Positions 16,030 to 24,501 of a stretch of DNA of 64,000 nucleotides are shown piece by piece. Within the stretch, counting starts at the first letter, position 1, and every line of letters starts with the position of its first letter. The stretch is taken from NCBI GenBank assembly GCA_027315365.1, contig DAHUYF010000146.1, positions 1 through 64,000 of the forward strand, written 5' to 3'. The translations under genes were made by a program, and so were the position numbers. Source of the stretch: Rhodospirillales bacterium. Its GTDB lineage: Bacteria > Pseudomonadota > Alphaproteobacteria > ATCC43930 > CGMCC-115725. The notes under the pieces are model-generated. The model ran no database searches and was not told the origin of the DNA. It saw only the letters and a program-made list of their open reading frames with translations.

Positions 16030-16898
16030 ACCCGCCCGACCCGGCCGAGCAGGCCCTGCGGGCGGAAGATCAGGACGCCGATGAACACGACATAGACGAC
16101 CGCGCTCGCCGCGTTCGAGCCGAGGTAATACTGGGTGAAGACCTCGGTGAGCCCGAGGAGCTCGGCGGCGAGCCAGGCGCCGGGATAGTTGCCGAGGCCG
16201 CCCAGCGCGATCAGCGTGAAGGCCTGCACCGTGAGATCGCCGCCGGTCGAGGTCTGGAAGGGGATGAGCGAAATCACCAGCGCGCCGGCGCCGCCGGCCA
16301 TAGCGGAGCCGAGCGCGAAGGCGAGCGTCCGGATGCGGCGGATATTGAGGCCGCAGCTCGCCGCTCCGAGCGCGGATTGGGCGGTGGCATGCACCGATTT
16401 GCCGGTGATGGTCCGGGTGAGCCAGACATGCACGAGAAGCGCCACGCCGAAGGCGAGGAGCGAGCAGACCAGCAAGCCTTCCGGCACGGCGATCGGTCCG
16501 GCCTGAACCGCGCCTTGCAGGAACGGGATCGACTGGAACTGCGATCCCCAGAGCAGGAAGCTCGCATTGGCGACGACATAGGACAGGCCGAAGGTGGCGA
16601 GCAGGGTGCGCAGCTCGCCCTCCGGCCCTTGCGCGGTGATCTGTTCCAGCACGCCGAGCTGAACCGCCATGCCGATGAGGAAGAGCAGCCCCGCCGCGAT
16701 CGGGAAGGCCGCGATCGGCGTCAGTCCGCCGCGCTCGAACAGCGAGAAGGCGAGCAGGCCGCCGAGCACGATGAAGTCGCCATGCGCGAGATTGACCACC
16801 TTCATGACGCCGTAGATCAGATTGAGCCCTTCGGCCATGAGGAGATAGACCCCGCCCCACAGCAGGCCGAGGACGCAGAGTGTGGCAAAGGTGATCAT
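16026..16898 (-). CDS. livH: Branched-chain-type ABC transporter permease, LivH-like
   Basis: A 290-residue inner-membrane permease with eight or so hydrophobic segments. MAEGLNLIYGVMKVVNLAHGDF near the N-terminus is the LivH hallmark, and IALGGLGNYPGAWLAAELLG near the end is the coupling region. It pairs with the LivM half of the fused neighbour. It lies 66 bases after livK and overlaps the fusion gene by four bases. Confidence 0.9.
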   Translation of the reverse strand: MITFATLCVLGLLWGGVYLLMAEGLNLIYGVMKVVNLAHGDFIVLGGLLAFSLFERGGLTPIAAFPIAAGLLFLIGMAVQLGVLEQITAQGPEGELRTLLATFGLSYVVANASFLLWGSQFQSIPFLQGAVQAGPIAVPEGLLVCSLLAFGVALLVHVWLTRTITGKSVHATAQSALGAASCGLNIRRIRTLAFALGSAMAGGAGALVISLIPFQTSTGGDLTVQAFTLIALGGLGNYPGAWLAAELLGLTEVFTQYYLGSNAASAVVYVVFIGVLIFRPQGLLGRVGRV

Positions 16899-16964
16899 GG
16901 CGCGCCGCTCGGACCCGGCGGCGAAGCGCCCGAGGCGCGCCGCCGCCGTGCTCCGCTCATGCCC

Positions 16965-18167
16965 TCATTTCCACGCCGGATGCGGGATGATCGGCGTCGC
17001 CGTGGCCGCGCCTTCCGGCCAGACGAGCTGCTGCTTGCCGCCCTGCCATTGCAGCGCATAGCTGTTGTAGCCGATCTGGATGCCGGTCTTGTCCACCTGG
17101 AAATGGCCGGCCACCGTATCCTCGGAGGTCTGCAGCAGCGCGTCGCGGATCTTGGTCTGGTCGAGGCTGCCGACCTTGGCGACGGCGCCGGCGAGTACCT
17201 TGAAGCTGGCATAGGCCAGTGCCGCGTGATAGGTCGGCTGGCGCCCGAACTTGTCGGCGAATGCCTTGACGAAAGCGGGATTGCCCTTGGTGTGCAGCGT
17301 CGGGAAGTAGAGCGTGGTGCCGAACACGGCGTCGGCGGCGTCGCCGAGCGCCTTGTCGAATTCCGGCTCGACCGGGCCGATGCTGAAGGCGAACATCTTG
17401 GCGTCGATGTTCTGCGCCCGGGCGGCGCGCATGATGCCTTCGGAATCCGCGAGATATGTGGCGCCGACGATGATGTCGGGATGTGACTCGGCCGCCTTCA
17501 GCACGAGCGCGCTGAAATCGGTCGTGGTGTTGGCGTAGGATTCCTTGAAGACGACCTTGATGCCCTTGGCCGCCGCTTCCTTCTCGACGCCTTCGGCAAG
17601 CTGCTGCGGAAACTGCGTGTTCTGCACCAGCAGCGACAGCGTCTTGTAGCCCTTCTGCGCGGCGAGGTCGACGACCGGTACCATGTAGCGCGAGGTCTGC
17701 GTCATCGCCTGGATGAGATAGGGATACTTGCCGCCGAACGCCTCGATGTTGGCGGCGAGGCAGGGCATCACGCGCCGCGCGCGGTTGACGACGGGCGCTA
17801 CCGCCGAGGTGAGGTCGGTCTGGTAGGGGCTGAGCAGCAGGTCGACATCGTCGTCGGTGATCAGCTTCTGATAGAGCTGCACCGCCGTCGAGGGATTGCC
17901 CTGATCGTCGTACTTGACCAGGGTCACCGGACGGCCGAGCAGGCCGCCTGCCTGGTTGATCTCCTCGACGGCGAGTTCGTAGCCTTGCAGCTCATAGACC
18001 GCCGGCGGCGAATAGGGGCCGGTCTGGGTGATGGCCAGGCCGACCTTGATCGGCTCCGTGGCCGAGGCCCCCGGCGCTGCCGCCAGTGCCGTCGCCAGCG
18101 CTCCGGCGGCGACGGCGACAAGCCGCGCCGCGCGAGCGATCGATCTCCGTTGCAGCCCCTGGAGCAT
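16965..18167 (-). CDS. Branched-chain-type ABC transporter substrate-binding protein, LivK-like
   Basis: Periplasmic ligand-binding protein of the Liv-type importer, 400 residues. A signal peptide (RAARLVAVAAGALATALAAAPGASA) is followed by IKVGLAITQTGPYSPP and the type I periplasmic-binding fold. The ligand is not predictable. ATG 18167 has GGAGGAG about six bases upstream; the longer in-frame reading to 18413 would lack a signal peptide at its N-terminus. The 278-base upstream region holds a palindrome at 18274-18291 and a motif shared with other genes of this cluster at 18407-18431. Confidence 0.88.
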   Translation of the reverse strand: MLQGLQRRSIARAARLVAVAAGALATALAAAPGASATEPIKVGLAITQTGPYSPPAVYELQGYELAVEEINQAGGLLGRPVTLVKYDDQGNPSTAVQLYQKLITDDDVDLLLSPYQTDLTSAVAPVVNRARRVMPCLAANIEAFGGKYPYLIQAMTQTSRYMVPVVDLAAQKGYKTLSLLVQNTQFPQQLAEGVEKEAAAKGIKVVFKESYANTTTDFSALVLKAAESHPDIIVGATYLADSEGIMRAARAQNIDAKMFAFSIGPVEPEFDKALGDAADAVFGTTLYFPTLHTKGNPAFVKAFADKFGRQPTYHAALAYASFKVLAGAVAKVGSLDQTKIRDALLQTSEDTVAGHFQVDKTGIQIGYNSYALQWQGGKQQLVWPEGAATATPIIPHPAWK

Positions 18168-18273
18168 GTCGTCTCCTCCGTTCTTTCGGCCGGCCTCGAG
18201 GCCGTGCCGCCGCCCTGCCGCATGCCTTCTGCCCGTCGCGGTGGTCCCGGAGGGGAAGGCATATTTTTTCACA

Positions 18274-18291
18274 TGGCAAACGCTTTTGCCA
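18274..18291. promoter_or_regulatory. Perfect 7-bp-arm palindrome upstream of livK (possible operator)
   Basis: TGGCAAA (18274-18280) and TTTGCCA (18285-18291) are perfect inverted arms around CGCT, about 110 bases upstream of the livK ATG in an AT-richer stretch. The size fits a dimeric regulator such as LacI or IclR type. The IclR-family gene is immediately upstream. Function is inferred. Confidence 0.4.
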
Positions 18292-18406
18292 CGATATTCA
18301 ATAACGCGCAAGGAGATGATCGATCGGCCGGCGGAGAATCTGCGACGCGGCGCCGGGCGCCCGCTTCGGCGCCGGCCCGTGACCGGAGCACGCCGGGCAA
18401 GCCGGC

Positions 18407-18431
18407 GCGACATCTCACATCATCAAATCAT
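18407..18431 (+). promoter_or_regulatory. Shared motif GCGACAT-N9-TCAAATCAT upstream of livK
   Basis: GCGACAT (18407-18413) and TCAAATCAT (18423-18431) are separated by nine bases. The same arrangement with the same spacing occurs at 20867-20891, at the aldehyde dehydrogenase promoter, and a compressed form occurs at 20997-21014. It is a candidate binding site for the IclR-family protein encoded at 18446-19309. Confidence 0.4.
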
Positions 18432-18445
18432 GCCGCGGTGGCGGC

Positions 18446-19309
18446 TCACGCCTTGGCGCGTGCCACCCGCCGCTCGGCCCGGGTCTCGCCGGCGCAGCCG
18501 AGCTTGCGCGACAGCTCGGCGGCGATCTCGCGCACCTGCTGCGCCTTCTCCTGCAGCGCCTGGATGGACAGCCGCCAGATCGGTCCGGAAATGCCGATGG
18601 CGCCGGCGACCTCGCCGGTGAAATCGTGCACCGGCACGGCGACGCAGCGCGCCTCGGCGTCGAACTCGCCATCATCGAAGCCGATCCCGTTGCGCCGTAC
18701 CGTCTCCAGCTCGCGCCGCAGCGCGTCCGGCTCGACGATGGTTTTCGCCGTGAAGGCGCGGAACTCGTGGGTGCGGAGATAGCGGTCGAGCTGCTCGGAG
18801 GAGAAGGCGGCGAGCAGCACTTTGCCGAGCGCGGTGGAATGGGCGGGGCGGACGACGCCGACCTGGTCGGCCATCTGGAACATGCCGGTGCCGGCGGTCT
18901 TGGCCAGCACTATCACGTTGTCGCCCGACCGGACGGCGAAATGGCTGCATTCGCCGGTGAGCTGCGTCAGCTTCTCGAGCAGGGGCGTGGCGAGGCTCAC
19001 CAGTTCGATCTCGTTGAGCGCGCCGGCGGCGAGGGCGAAGAGATGGCGGCCGATGCGGTAGCGCTTGGAATCGCGGATCTGCTGGATATAGCCCAGCGAG
19101 ACCATCGTCTTGACCAGATGGAAGGTGGTGCTGTTGTGCAGTCCGACGCGCTTGCTGAGCTCGGCCAGGCTGATGCCGTCGCGGTTGCGGGCGACCTCTT
19201 CGAGAATGGCGAAGGCGCGTTCGAGCGACTGGATGCCGCCGCGCTCGCGCCCGCCTTCCGCGCCGGCCTCGTCGCGATCGGCACCCGCCGCCTTGTCCAA
19301 ATCCGCCAC
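18446..19309 (-). CDS. IclR-family transcriptional regulator
   Basis: A 287-residue DNA-binding regulator. The N-terminal winged helix (residues about 25-95) has IQSLERAFAILEEVARN and LAELSKRVGLHNSTTFHLVKTM. The C-terminal IclR effector domain includes PAHSTALGKVLLAAF and GIGFDDGEFDAEARCVAVPV, the region that binds a small carboxylate in characterised members. It sits between the Liv-type importer and the aldehyde dehydrogenase, both on the same strand, so it most likely controls this catabolic cluster. The effector is unknown. Confidence 0.9.
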   Translation of the reverse strand: MADLDKAAGADRDEAGAEGGRERGGIQSLERAFAILEEVARNRDGISLAELSKRVGLHNSTTFHLVKTMVSLGYIQQIRDSKRYRIGRHLFALAAGALNEIELVSLATPLLEKLTQLTGECSHFAVRSGDNVIVLAKTAGTGMFQMADQVGVVRPAHSTALGKVLLAAFSSEQLDRYLRTHEFRAFTAKTIVEPDALRRELETVRRNGIGFDDGEFDAEARCVAVPVHDFTGEVAGAIGISGPIWRLSIQALQEKAQQVREIAAELSRKLGCAGETRAERRVARAKA

Positions 19310-19355
19310 CTGTTCTGCCCCCGTCGCGTCCGGGCCAGTATAGCCCAGGGCGCGG

Positions 19356-20813
19356 CTATAGGTTAAATACCACCAGCCGCTCCTCCGTCATGTCGCGGAT
19401 GGCATAGCGCGGCCCCTCGCGGCCGATGCCGCTTGCCTTGATCCCGCCATAGGGGAGCTGATCGGTGCGCCAGGTCGACGTGCCGCCGAGAATGACGCCG
19501 CCCACCCGCAGCGAGCGGACGGCGCGAATCGCGACATCCAGAGACCGGGTGAAGACGCCACACTGAAGGCCATAGGCGCTGTCGCTGATCTGCGCGAAGA
19601 GCGGATCGAGGTCGCGATAGGGCTGCACCGTCACCACCGGCCCGAACACCTCATCGCAGACGACGCGCATCGTCGGCGCGACATCAACCAGCACGGTCGG
19701 CGCATAGAGCGCGCCCTCGCGCCGGCCGCCGGTCAGCACGCGCGCACCCTCGGCCGCGGCCTCGTCGACCCAGCTTTCGACCCGTCGGGCCGCGGCGGCG
19801 TCGATCAGCGTGCCGACATCGGTGCGCTCGTCGAGGGGGTCGCCCGTCCTGAGCGCGCGCACCTCGGCGACCAGGCGCTCGACGAAGCTCTCATAGAGCG
19901 TCTCGTGCACATGGACGTTCTGGACGGAGATGCAGCTCTGGCCGGCAAGCCGCATGGCGTTGCGGGCGCACAGCGCCGCCGCCTCGTCGACGACGGCATC
20001 CTCATGCACCAGGGTGGGGCCGTTGCCGCCGAGTTCGAGTGCCACCCGCTTCAGCCCGGCGGCCGCCCTGATCTCGGCGCCGACCCGGCTCGAGCCGGTG
20101 AAGCTGATGAAATCGACGCGGGGATCGCGCACCAGCGCCGGCCCGACCGCATGGCCGAACAGCAGGTTGACGGCGCCGGGCGGCGCCCCGGCCGCGGCGA
20201 AGAGCTCGACCAGCCGGCTCGCCACCCAGGGCGCTTGCGGCGGCGCCTTCAGCACGATGGCATTGCCGGCTGCCAGCGCCGGCGCGATCTTGTGGCAGGC
20301 GAGATTGAACGGCGCATTGAAGGGCGTGATGCCTGCGACCACGCCGACCGGGAAGCGCAGCAGGAGGGCGATCTTGCCGCTGCCCATCGGCGTGCCGTCG
20401 AGCGGCACGTGCTCGCCCTCGATGCGGATCGCCTCCTCGGCGGCGAACGAAAGGGTGTCTTGCGAACGCACCACTTCGGACCGGGAATCCTTGATCGCCT
20501 TGCCGGTCTCGCGCGCCATGATCCCGGCGATCTCTTCCGCCTGCCCGGCCAGCAGGCCGCCGACCCGGCGCAGCAGAGCGGCGCGCTCGTAGCCCGGCAT
20601 GGCGGCCATGTGGCGCCGCGCCGCCACGGCCGCGGCGAGCGCGTCGTCGAGGTCCGCGAGCGAGGAATCCGGCGCCCGCGCCACCGTCTCGCCGCGATAG
20701 GGATCGATGATGTCGCTTGCCGCGGTGCCGTCGCGCCAGGCGCCGCCGATCAGCATCCGCAGGCGCGCCGGACCGCCGGTGTGCGGGCGTTCCTCGGCTC
20801 GAGACTGTGCCAT
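19356..20813 (-). CDS. NAD(P)-dependent aldehyde dehydrogenase
   Basis: Oxidises an aldehyde to a carboxylate; 485 residues from the chosen start. The general base lies in ELGGNGP, and the catalytic Cys in GQSCISVQ. TPFNAPFNLACHKIAPALAAGN and FISFTGSSRVG are cofactor-domain landmarks. ATG 20813 is preferred because GAGG lies six bases upstream and the conserved LRMLIGGAWRDG follows. An ATG at 20873 adds 20 residues but overlaps the operator-like palindrome and lacks a ribosome-binding site. Sequence type resembles succinate-semialdehyde or lactaldehyde enzymes; the substrate is unknown. Confidence 0.9.
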   Translation of the reverse strand: MAQSRAEERPHTGGPARLRMLIGGAWRDGTAASDIIDPYRGETVARAPDSSLADLDDALAAAVAARRHMAAMPGYERAALLRRVGGLLAGQAEEIAGIMARETGKAIKDSRSEVVRSQDTLSFAAEEAIRIEGEHVPLDGTPMGSGKIALLLRFPVGVVAGITPFNAPFNLACHKIAPALAAGNAIVLKAPPQAPWVASRLVELFAAAGAPPGAVNLLFGHAVGPALVRDPRVDFISFTGSSRVGAEIRAAAGLKRVALELGGNGPTLVHEDAVVDEAAALCARNAMRLAGQSCISVQNVHVHETLYESFVERLVAEVRALRTGDPLDERTDVGTLIDAAAARRVESWVDEAAAEGARVLTGGRREGALYAPTVLVDVAPTMRVVCDEVFGPVVTVQPYRDLDPLFAQISDSAYGLQCGVFTRSLDVAIRAVRSLRVGGVILGGTSTWRTDQLPYGGIKASGIGREGPRYAIRDMTEERLVVFNL

Positions 20814-20866
20814 CGCGGCCTCGCGGGTCGGGCGGCGGGAAGCCGCGGAGGGATTGAGGTTATTAT

Positions 20867-20891
20867 GCGACATTGTCGCAGGTCAATTCAT
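20867..20891 (+). promoter_or_regulatory. Operator-like site at the aldehyde dehydrogenase promoter
   Basis: Contains the perfect palindrome GCGACATTGTCGC (20867-20879) and the longer motif GCGACAT-N9-TCAATTCAT, which matches the site at 18407 in sequence and spacing. On the minus strand a TTGACC -35-like element (20881-20886) and TAATAA (20860-20865) flank the palindrome with a short 15-base spacer, an arrangement where a bound regulator could act on RNA polymerase. Confidence 0.45.
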
Positions 20892-20996
20892 AATATCGCC
20901 TATTTCACGAGATGCACGACCGCGATTGCCGCGGGGAGCGATACGCAATTCCGTCCTCCTGCTCGTCACCGCCACGCGCGCCGGGGCTTGCCAAGT

Positions 20997-21029
20997 GCGA
21001 CATCATCAATTCATATGCGGATATATGAA
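20997..21029 (+). promoter_or_regulatory. Operator-like site upstream of the first flavoprotein gene
   Basis: Holds GCGACAT-N2-TCAATTCAT (20997-21014), a compressed form of the motif at 18407 and 20867. It overlaps an inverted repeat TTCATAT-N6-ATATGAA (21010-21029). It lies about 50 bases upstream of the ATG at 21078. Binding by the IclR-family protein is a guess from location and repetition. Confidence 0.4.
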
Positions 21030-21077
21030 ATAATGTCCCGCCTGCTCGCCAGGCGGGGCCGGCTTCGAGGACAAGAC

Positions 21078-22574
21078 ATGCTTCCGACGATGGTGGATGT
21101 GGTGGTGGTGGGTGGCGGCAACGCGGCGTTGTGCGCGGCGCTTTCGGCGGCCGAGCAGCAGGCGTCGGTGCTGGTGCTGGAGCGTGCGCCGGAGAGCGAG
21201 GCGGGCGGCAACAGCCGCTTCACTGCCGGCGCCATCCGCTGCGTCTATGACGGCGTCGACGATCTGCGCGCGCTCATGCCCGACCTCTCCGAGGAGATGA
21301 TCAAGATCACCGATTTCGGCCGCTACGGCGAGGACCAGTTCTTCGACGATATGGGCCGGGTCACCGAGTATCGCGCCGATCCTGACATGGTCGAACTGCT
21401 GGTGCGGCGCAGCCGCGAGACGCTGCGCTGGATGCGCGGTAAGGGCGTGCGCTTTGCCCCCATCTATGGCCGCCAAGCCTTCAAGGTCGACGGCCGTTTC
21501 AAGTTCTGGGGCGGGCTCACCGTCGAGGCGGTGGGCGGCGGCCCCGGCCTCGTCACCGCACTCACCGAGGCGGCGCAGAAGAACGGCGTCACCGTCGCCT
21601 ATGGCGCCCGCGCGCTCGGCCTCGTCGCCGATGATGCGGGGGTGCAGGGCGTGCGCGTCAAGCAGGCGGGCAAGACGCGCGAGGTGCGCTGCAAGGCGGT
21701 GGTGCTCGCCGCCGGCGGCTTCCAGGCCAATACCGAATGGCGCACGCGCTATCTCGGGCCCGGCTGGGACCTCGCCAAGGTGCGCGGCACCCGCTTCAAT
21801 ACCGGCGACGGTATCCGCATGGCGCTCGAGGTGGGCGCGCTTCCCTGGGGCAACTGGTCGGGCTGTCACGCGGTCGGCTGGGATCGCAACGCGCCGCCCT
21901 TCGGCGATCTCGCGGTGGGCGACAATTTTCAGAAGCATTCCTACCCCTTCAGCATCATGCTCAATGCAAGGGGCGAGCGCTTCGTCGACGAGGGCGCCGA
22001 TTTCCGCAACTACACCTATGCCAAATACGGCCGCGTCATTCTGAGCCAGCCCGGCCAGTTCGCTTGGCAGGTCTTCGACAAGAAGGTGCTGCATCTGCTG
22101 CGCGACGAATACCGCATCCGGCAGGTCACCAAGGTATCGGCGCCGACGCTCGAGGAACTCGTGCAGAAGCTCGAGGATGTCGACCCGGTCCAGGCGCTGG
22201 CGACGATCAAGGCATACAACGAAGCGGTCCGGCGGGAGGTCCCCTTCAATCCCAACGTCAAGGACGGGCGCGGGACGGTCGGGCTGGCTATCCCGAAATC
22301 GAACTGGGCCAACACCATCGAGGAGCCGCCCTTCGAGGCCTACGCCGTGACCTGCGGCGTGACCTTCACCTTCGGCGGCGTCAAGGTGACGACCGACGCA
22401 CAGGTGGTGGACACCGAGGGCGAGGCGATCGCCGGCCTTTATGCGGCGGGCGAGATGGTGGGCGGAATCTTCTACTTCAACTATCCCGGCGGCACTGGCC
22501 TCATGGCCGGCGCGGTCTTCGGCAAGATCGCCGGCGCCAGCGCCGGACGCGCCGCGACGCGCGCCAACCGCTGA
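21078..22574 (+). CDS. FAD-dependent dehydrogenase, tricarballylate dehydrogenase (TcuA)-like
   Basis: A 498-residue flavoprotein of the fumarate reductase/succinate dehydrogenase family. The FAD-binding N-terminus is MVDVVVVGGGNAALCAALSA, and GGNSRFTAGAIRC resembles TcuA of tricarballylate catabolism. The C-terminal FAD signature IAGLYAAGEMVGGIFYFNYPGG is intact. TcuA works with the electron-transfer protein TcuB; no TcuB is in the window. ATG 21078 has GAGG upstream and sits a few residues before the nucleotide-binding fold. It is divergent from the aldehyde dehydrogenase and followed after 12 bases by another flavoprotein. Confidence 0.8.
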   Translation: MLPTMVDVVVVGGGNAALCAALSAAEQQASVLVLERAPESEAGGNSRFTAGAIRCVYDGVDDLRALMPDLSEEMIKITDFGRYGEDQFFDDMGRVTEYRADPDMVELLVRRSRETLRWMRGKGVRFAPIYGRQAFKVDGRFKFWGGLTVEAVGGGPGLVTALTEAAQKNGVTVAYGARALGLVADDAGVQGVRVKQAGKTREVRCKAVVLAAGGFQANTEWRTRYLGPGWDLAKVRGTRFNTGDGIRMALEVGALPWGNWSGCHAVGWDRNAPPFGDLAVGDNFQKHSYPFSIMLNARGERFVDEGADFRNYTYAKYGRVILSQPGQFAWQVFDKKVLHLLRDEYRIRQVTKVSAPTLEELVQKLEDVDPVQALATIKAYNEAVRREVPFNPNVKDGRGTVGLAIPKSNWANTIEEPPFEAYAVTCGVTFTFGGVKVTTDAQVVDTEGEAIAGLYAAGEMVGGIFYFNYPGGTGLMAGAVFGKIAGASAGRAATRANR

Positions 22575-22586
22575 ACGCGGGCGCCG

Positions 22587-24089
22587 ATGGCCGCGGACGT
22601 CGCGCAAGAGACGTTCGATGTCGTCGTGGTGGGCGGCGGCGGCGCCGGCCTCGCTGCCGCGATCGAAGCGCGCACAGCGGGACGCAGCGTGGCGCTCCTC
22701 GAAAAGAACCCCGCGCTGGGCGGCTCGACCGCCTGGTCGATCGGATCGATCACCGCCACCGGCACGCCGCATCAGCGCCGGCACGGCATCGAGGACAATC
22801 CGCACGACCACTGGGCCGACATGCCGTTCTTCGCCGAGCCGGGCTTGGCCGCGCGCGACAACGACGCGCTGCGGCGCATCCTCTGCGACGAGGTGCCGGA
22901 CGCAGTCCGCTGGCTGATGTCGTTGGGCGTGCGTTTCCATGGGCCGATGCCGGAGCCGCCGCATCGCCGGCCGCGCATGCACAATGTGCTGCCCAATTCG
23001 CGCTCCTACATCTTTCATCTCGAGCGCCGAGCCCGTCGCATCGGCGTCGATATCCGGCTCGGCCTGCGGGCGCGCGAGCTTCTCAGCGAGGGCGGCCGCG
23101 TCGTCGCTGTCGAATGCGCGCAAGGCGGTGCGCGACGGCGCTTCACCGCGCGCGGCGGCATCATCCTCGCCGCCGGCGACTTCACCAACGGCGCCGAGCT
23201 CAAGGCCCGCTACATGGGAGCGCAAGCGGCCAAGGTCGAAGCGGTGAACCCCACGGCAACCGGCGACGGCCATCTGCTGGCCTTGCCGCTGGGCGCACGC
23301 ATCCTCAACGGCGATCTCGCGCTCGGCCCGGAGGTCCGCTTCATCGCGCCGGCGCACGAGACCCTGGTCCGCCGGCTACCGCCCTGGCGGCTGCTCGCGA
23401 ACGTCATGCGCTGGTCGCTCGACCACATGCCGGCGGCGATCCTGCGGCCGTTCATGATGGGTTTTCTCACCACCGCGCTGGCACCGTCGCCGGCGCTCTT
23501 CGCCGCGGGCGCGCGGCTGATCAACCGCCGCGGAGAGCGCTTCTGCGACGAGCTCGATCGGCCGGCCCACGCGCTCCCCGATCAGCCGGAAAAGCTGGCC
23601 TACATCCTGCTCGACGGTCGCATCGCGCGGCAGTTCTCGGCCTGGCCGAATTTCGTCTCGACGGCGCCCGGCATCGCCTACGCCTATATCGGCGACTATC
23701 GGCGCAATCGCCGCGAGGTCTATCGCCAGGCTGCGACGCCCGAGGCGCTGGCGCGTGCGCTCGGCATGGACCCGGCGGCGCTGCGGCGCGCGCTCGGTGC
23801 GGTGACCGAGCGGCGCGGCGCCGATCATGCGCCGCCGCCGCTCGGCGAAGCGCCTTTCATCGCGCTCGGCCCGGTGCGCGCCGTCTTCGTCCACAATGAG
23901 GGCGGACTCGCCGTCGATCGCGAGCACCGCGTGCTCGACGGCGCCGACCGGCCGATCCCAGGGCTTTACGCCGCCGGCGCGACCGGCCAGGGCGGGCTAT
24001 TGCTGAAAGGCCACGGCCATCATCTCGCCTGGGCTTTCGTCTCGGGCCGCCGCGCCGGGCGGCTCGCCGCCGCTGCCTGCGGCTCTTAG
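22587..24089 (+). CDS. FAD-binding oxidoreductase, fumarate reductase / ketosteroid dehydrogenase-like
   Basis: A second, distinct flavoprotein of 500 residues. It opens FDVVVVGGGGAGLAAAIEARTAG, then GGSTAWSIGSITATGT, a loop typical of fumarate-reductase-type and 3-ketosteroid-dehydrogenase-type enzymes, and ends with IPGLYAAGATGQGGLLLKGHGHH. It is probably cotranscribed with the TcuA-like gene. Substrate unknown; the pair may act on successive unsaturated or saturated carboxylates. It converges on the cupin gene with a four-base overlap. Confidence 0.8.
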   Translation: MAADVAQETFDVVVVGGGGAGLAAAIEARTAGRSVALLEKNPALGGSTAWSIGSITATGTPHQRRHGIEDNPHDHWADMPFFAEPGLAARDNDALRRILCDEVPDAVRWLMSLGVRFHGPMPEPPHRRPRMHNVLPNSRSYIFHLERRARRIGVDIRLGLRARELLSEGGRVVAVECAQGGARRRFTARGGIILAAGDFTNGAELKARYMGAQAAKVEAVNPTATGDGHLLALPLGARILNGDLALGPEVRFIAPAHETLVRRLPPWRLLANVMRWSLDHMPAAILRPFMMGFLTTALAPSPALFAAGARLINRRGERFCDELDRPAHALPDQPEKLAYILLDGRIARQFSAWPNFVSTAPGIAYAYIGDYRRNRREVYRQAATPEALARALGMDPAALRRALGAVTERRGADHAPPPLGEAPFIALGPVRAVFVHNEGGLAVDREHRVLDGADRPIPGLYAAGATGQGGLLLKGHGHHLAWAFVSGRRAGRLAAAACGS

Positions 24090-24475
24090 ACCGCGATCGG
24101 AACTTCGTCGCTCACCGGCGTGGTGATGACGAGAAAGGTGAGCGGGCCGAGACCGGTGTTGTAGAGCGCATGCTCCACCCCCGGCGGGATGAAGATGAAG
24201 TCATGCCGGCGCACCACTTGGCGCTGGCCTGCGATCTCCATCAGGCCCTCGCCGTCCAGCACGTGATAGACCTGTTCCTGGATCTTGTGGGTGTGCGGCG
24301 CCACGTAGGCCTTCGGCTGGTATGTCGAAATGCGGTGATCGACGTGACGCGAGCCGGTGGTCTCGGGATGGACCAGCAGCTTCGACAGAGCGCCGCCGAA
24401 ATGGCCGGGCAGCTCGTCCCACGGCACTTCCGCGATGTTGCGGATCACGGCTTCGCGCTTCACCGTCCTGCTCAT
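24086..24475 (-). CDS. Cupin-domain protein
   Basis: A 129-residue single-cupin protein. Metal-binding histidines appear in APHTHKIQEQVYHVLDGEG (cupin motif 1) and HDFIFIPPGVEHALYNTG (motif 2). It could be a small isomerase, dioxygenase or ligand sensor. It is placed 26 bases after the TPP-enzyme gene and is probably in its operon. ATG 24475 (MSRTVKREAVIRN) is the natural start; longer readings enter the neighbouring gene in the wrong frame. Confidence 0.8.
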   Translation of the reverse strand: MSRTVKREAVIRNIAEVPWDELPGHFGGALSKLLVHPETTGSRHVDHRISTYQPKAYVAPHTHKIQEQVYHVLDGEGLMEIAGQRQVVRRHDFIFIPPGVEHALYNTGLGPLTFLVITTPVSDEVPIAV

Positions 24476-24501
24476 GGCACTCTCCTGTTCCGGCCGGCGT
24501 C

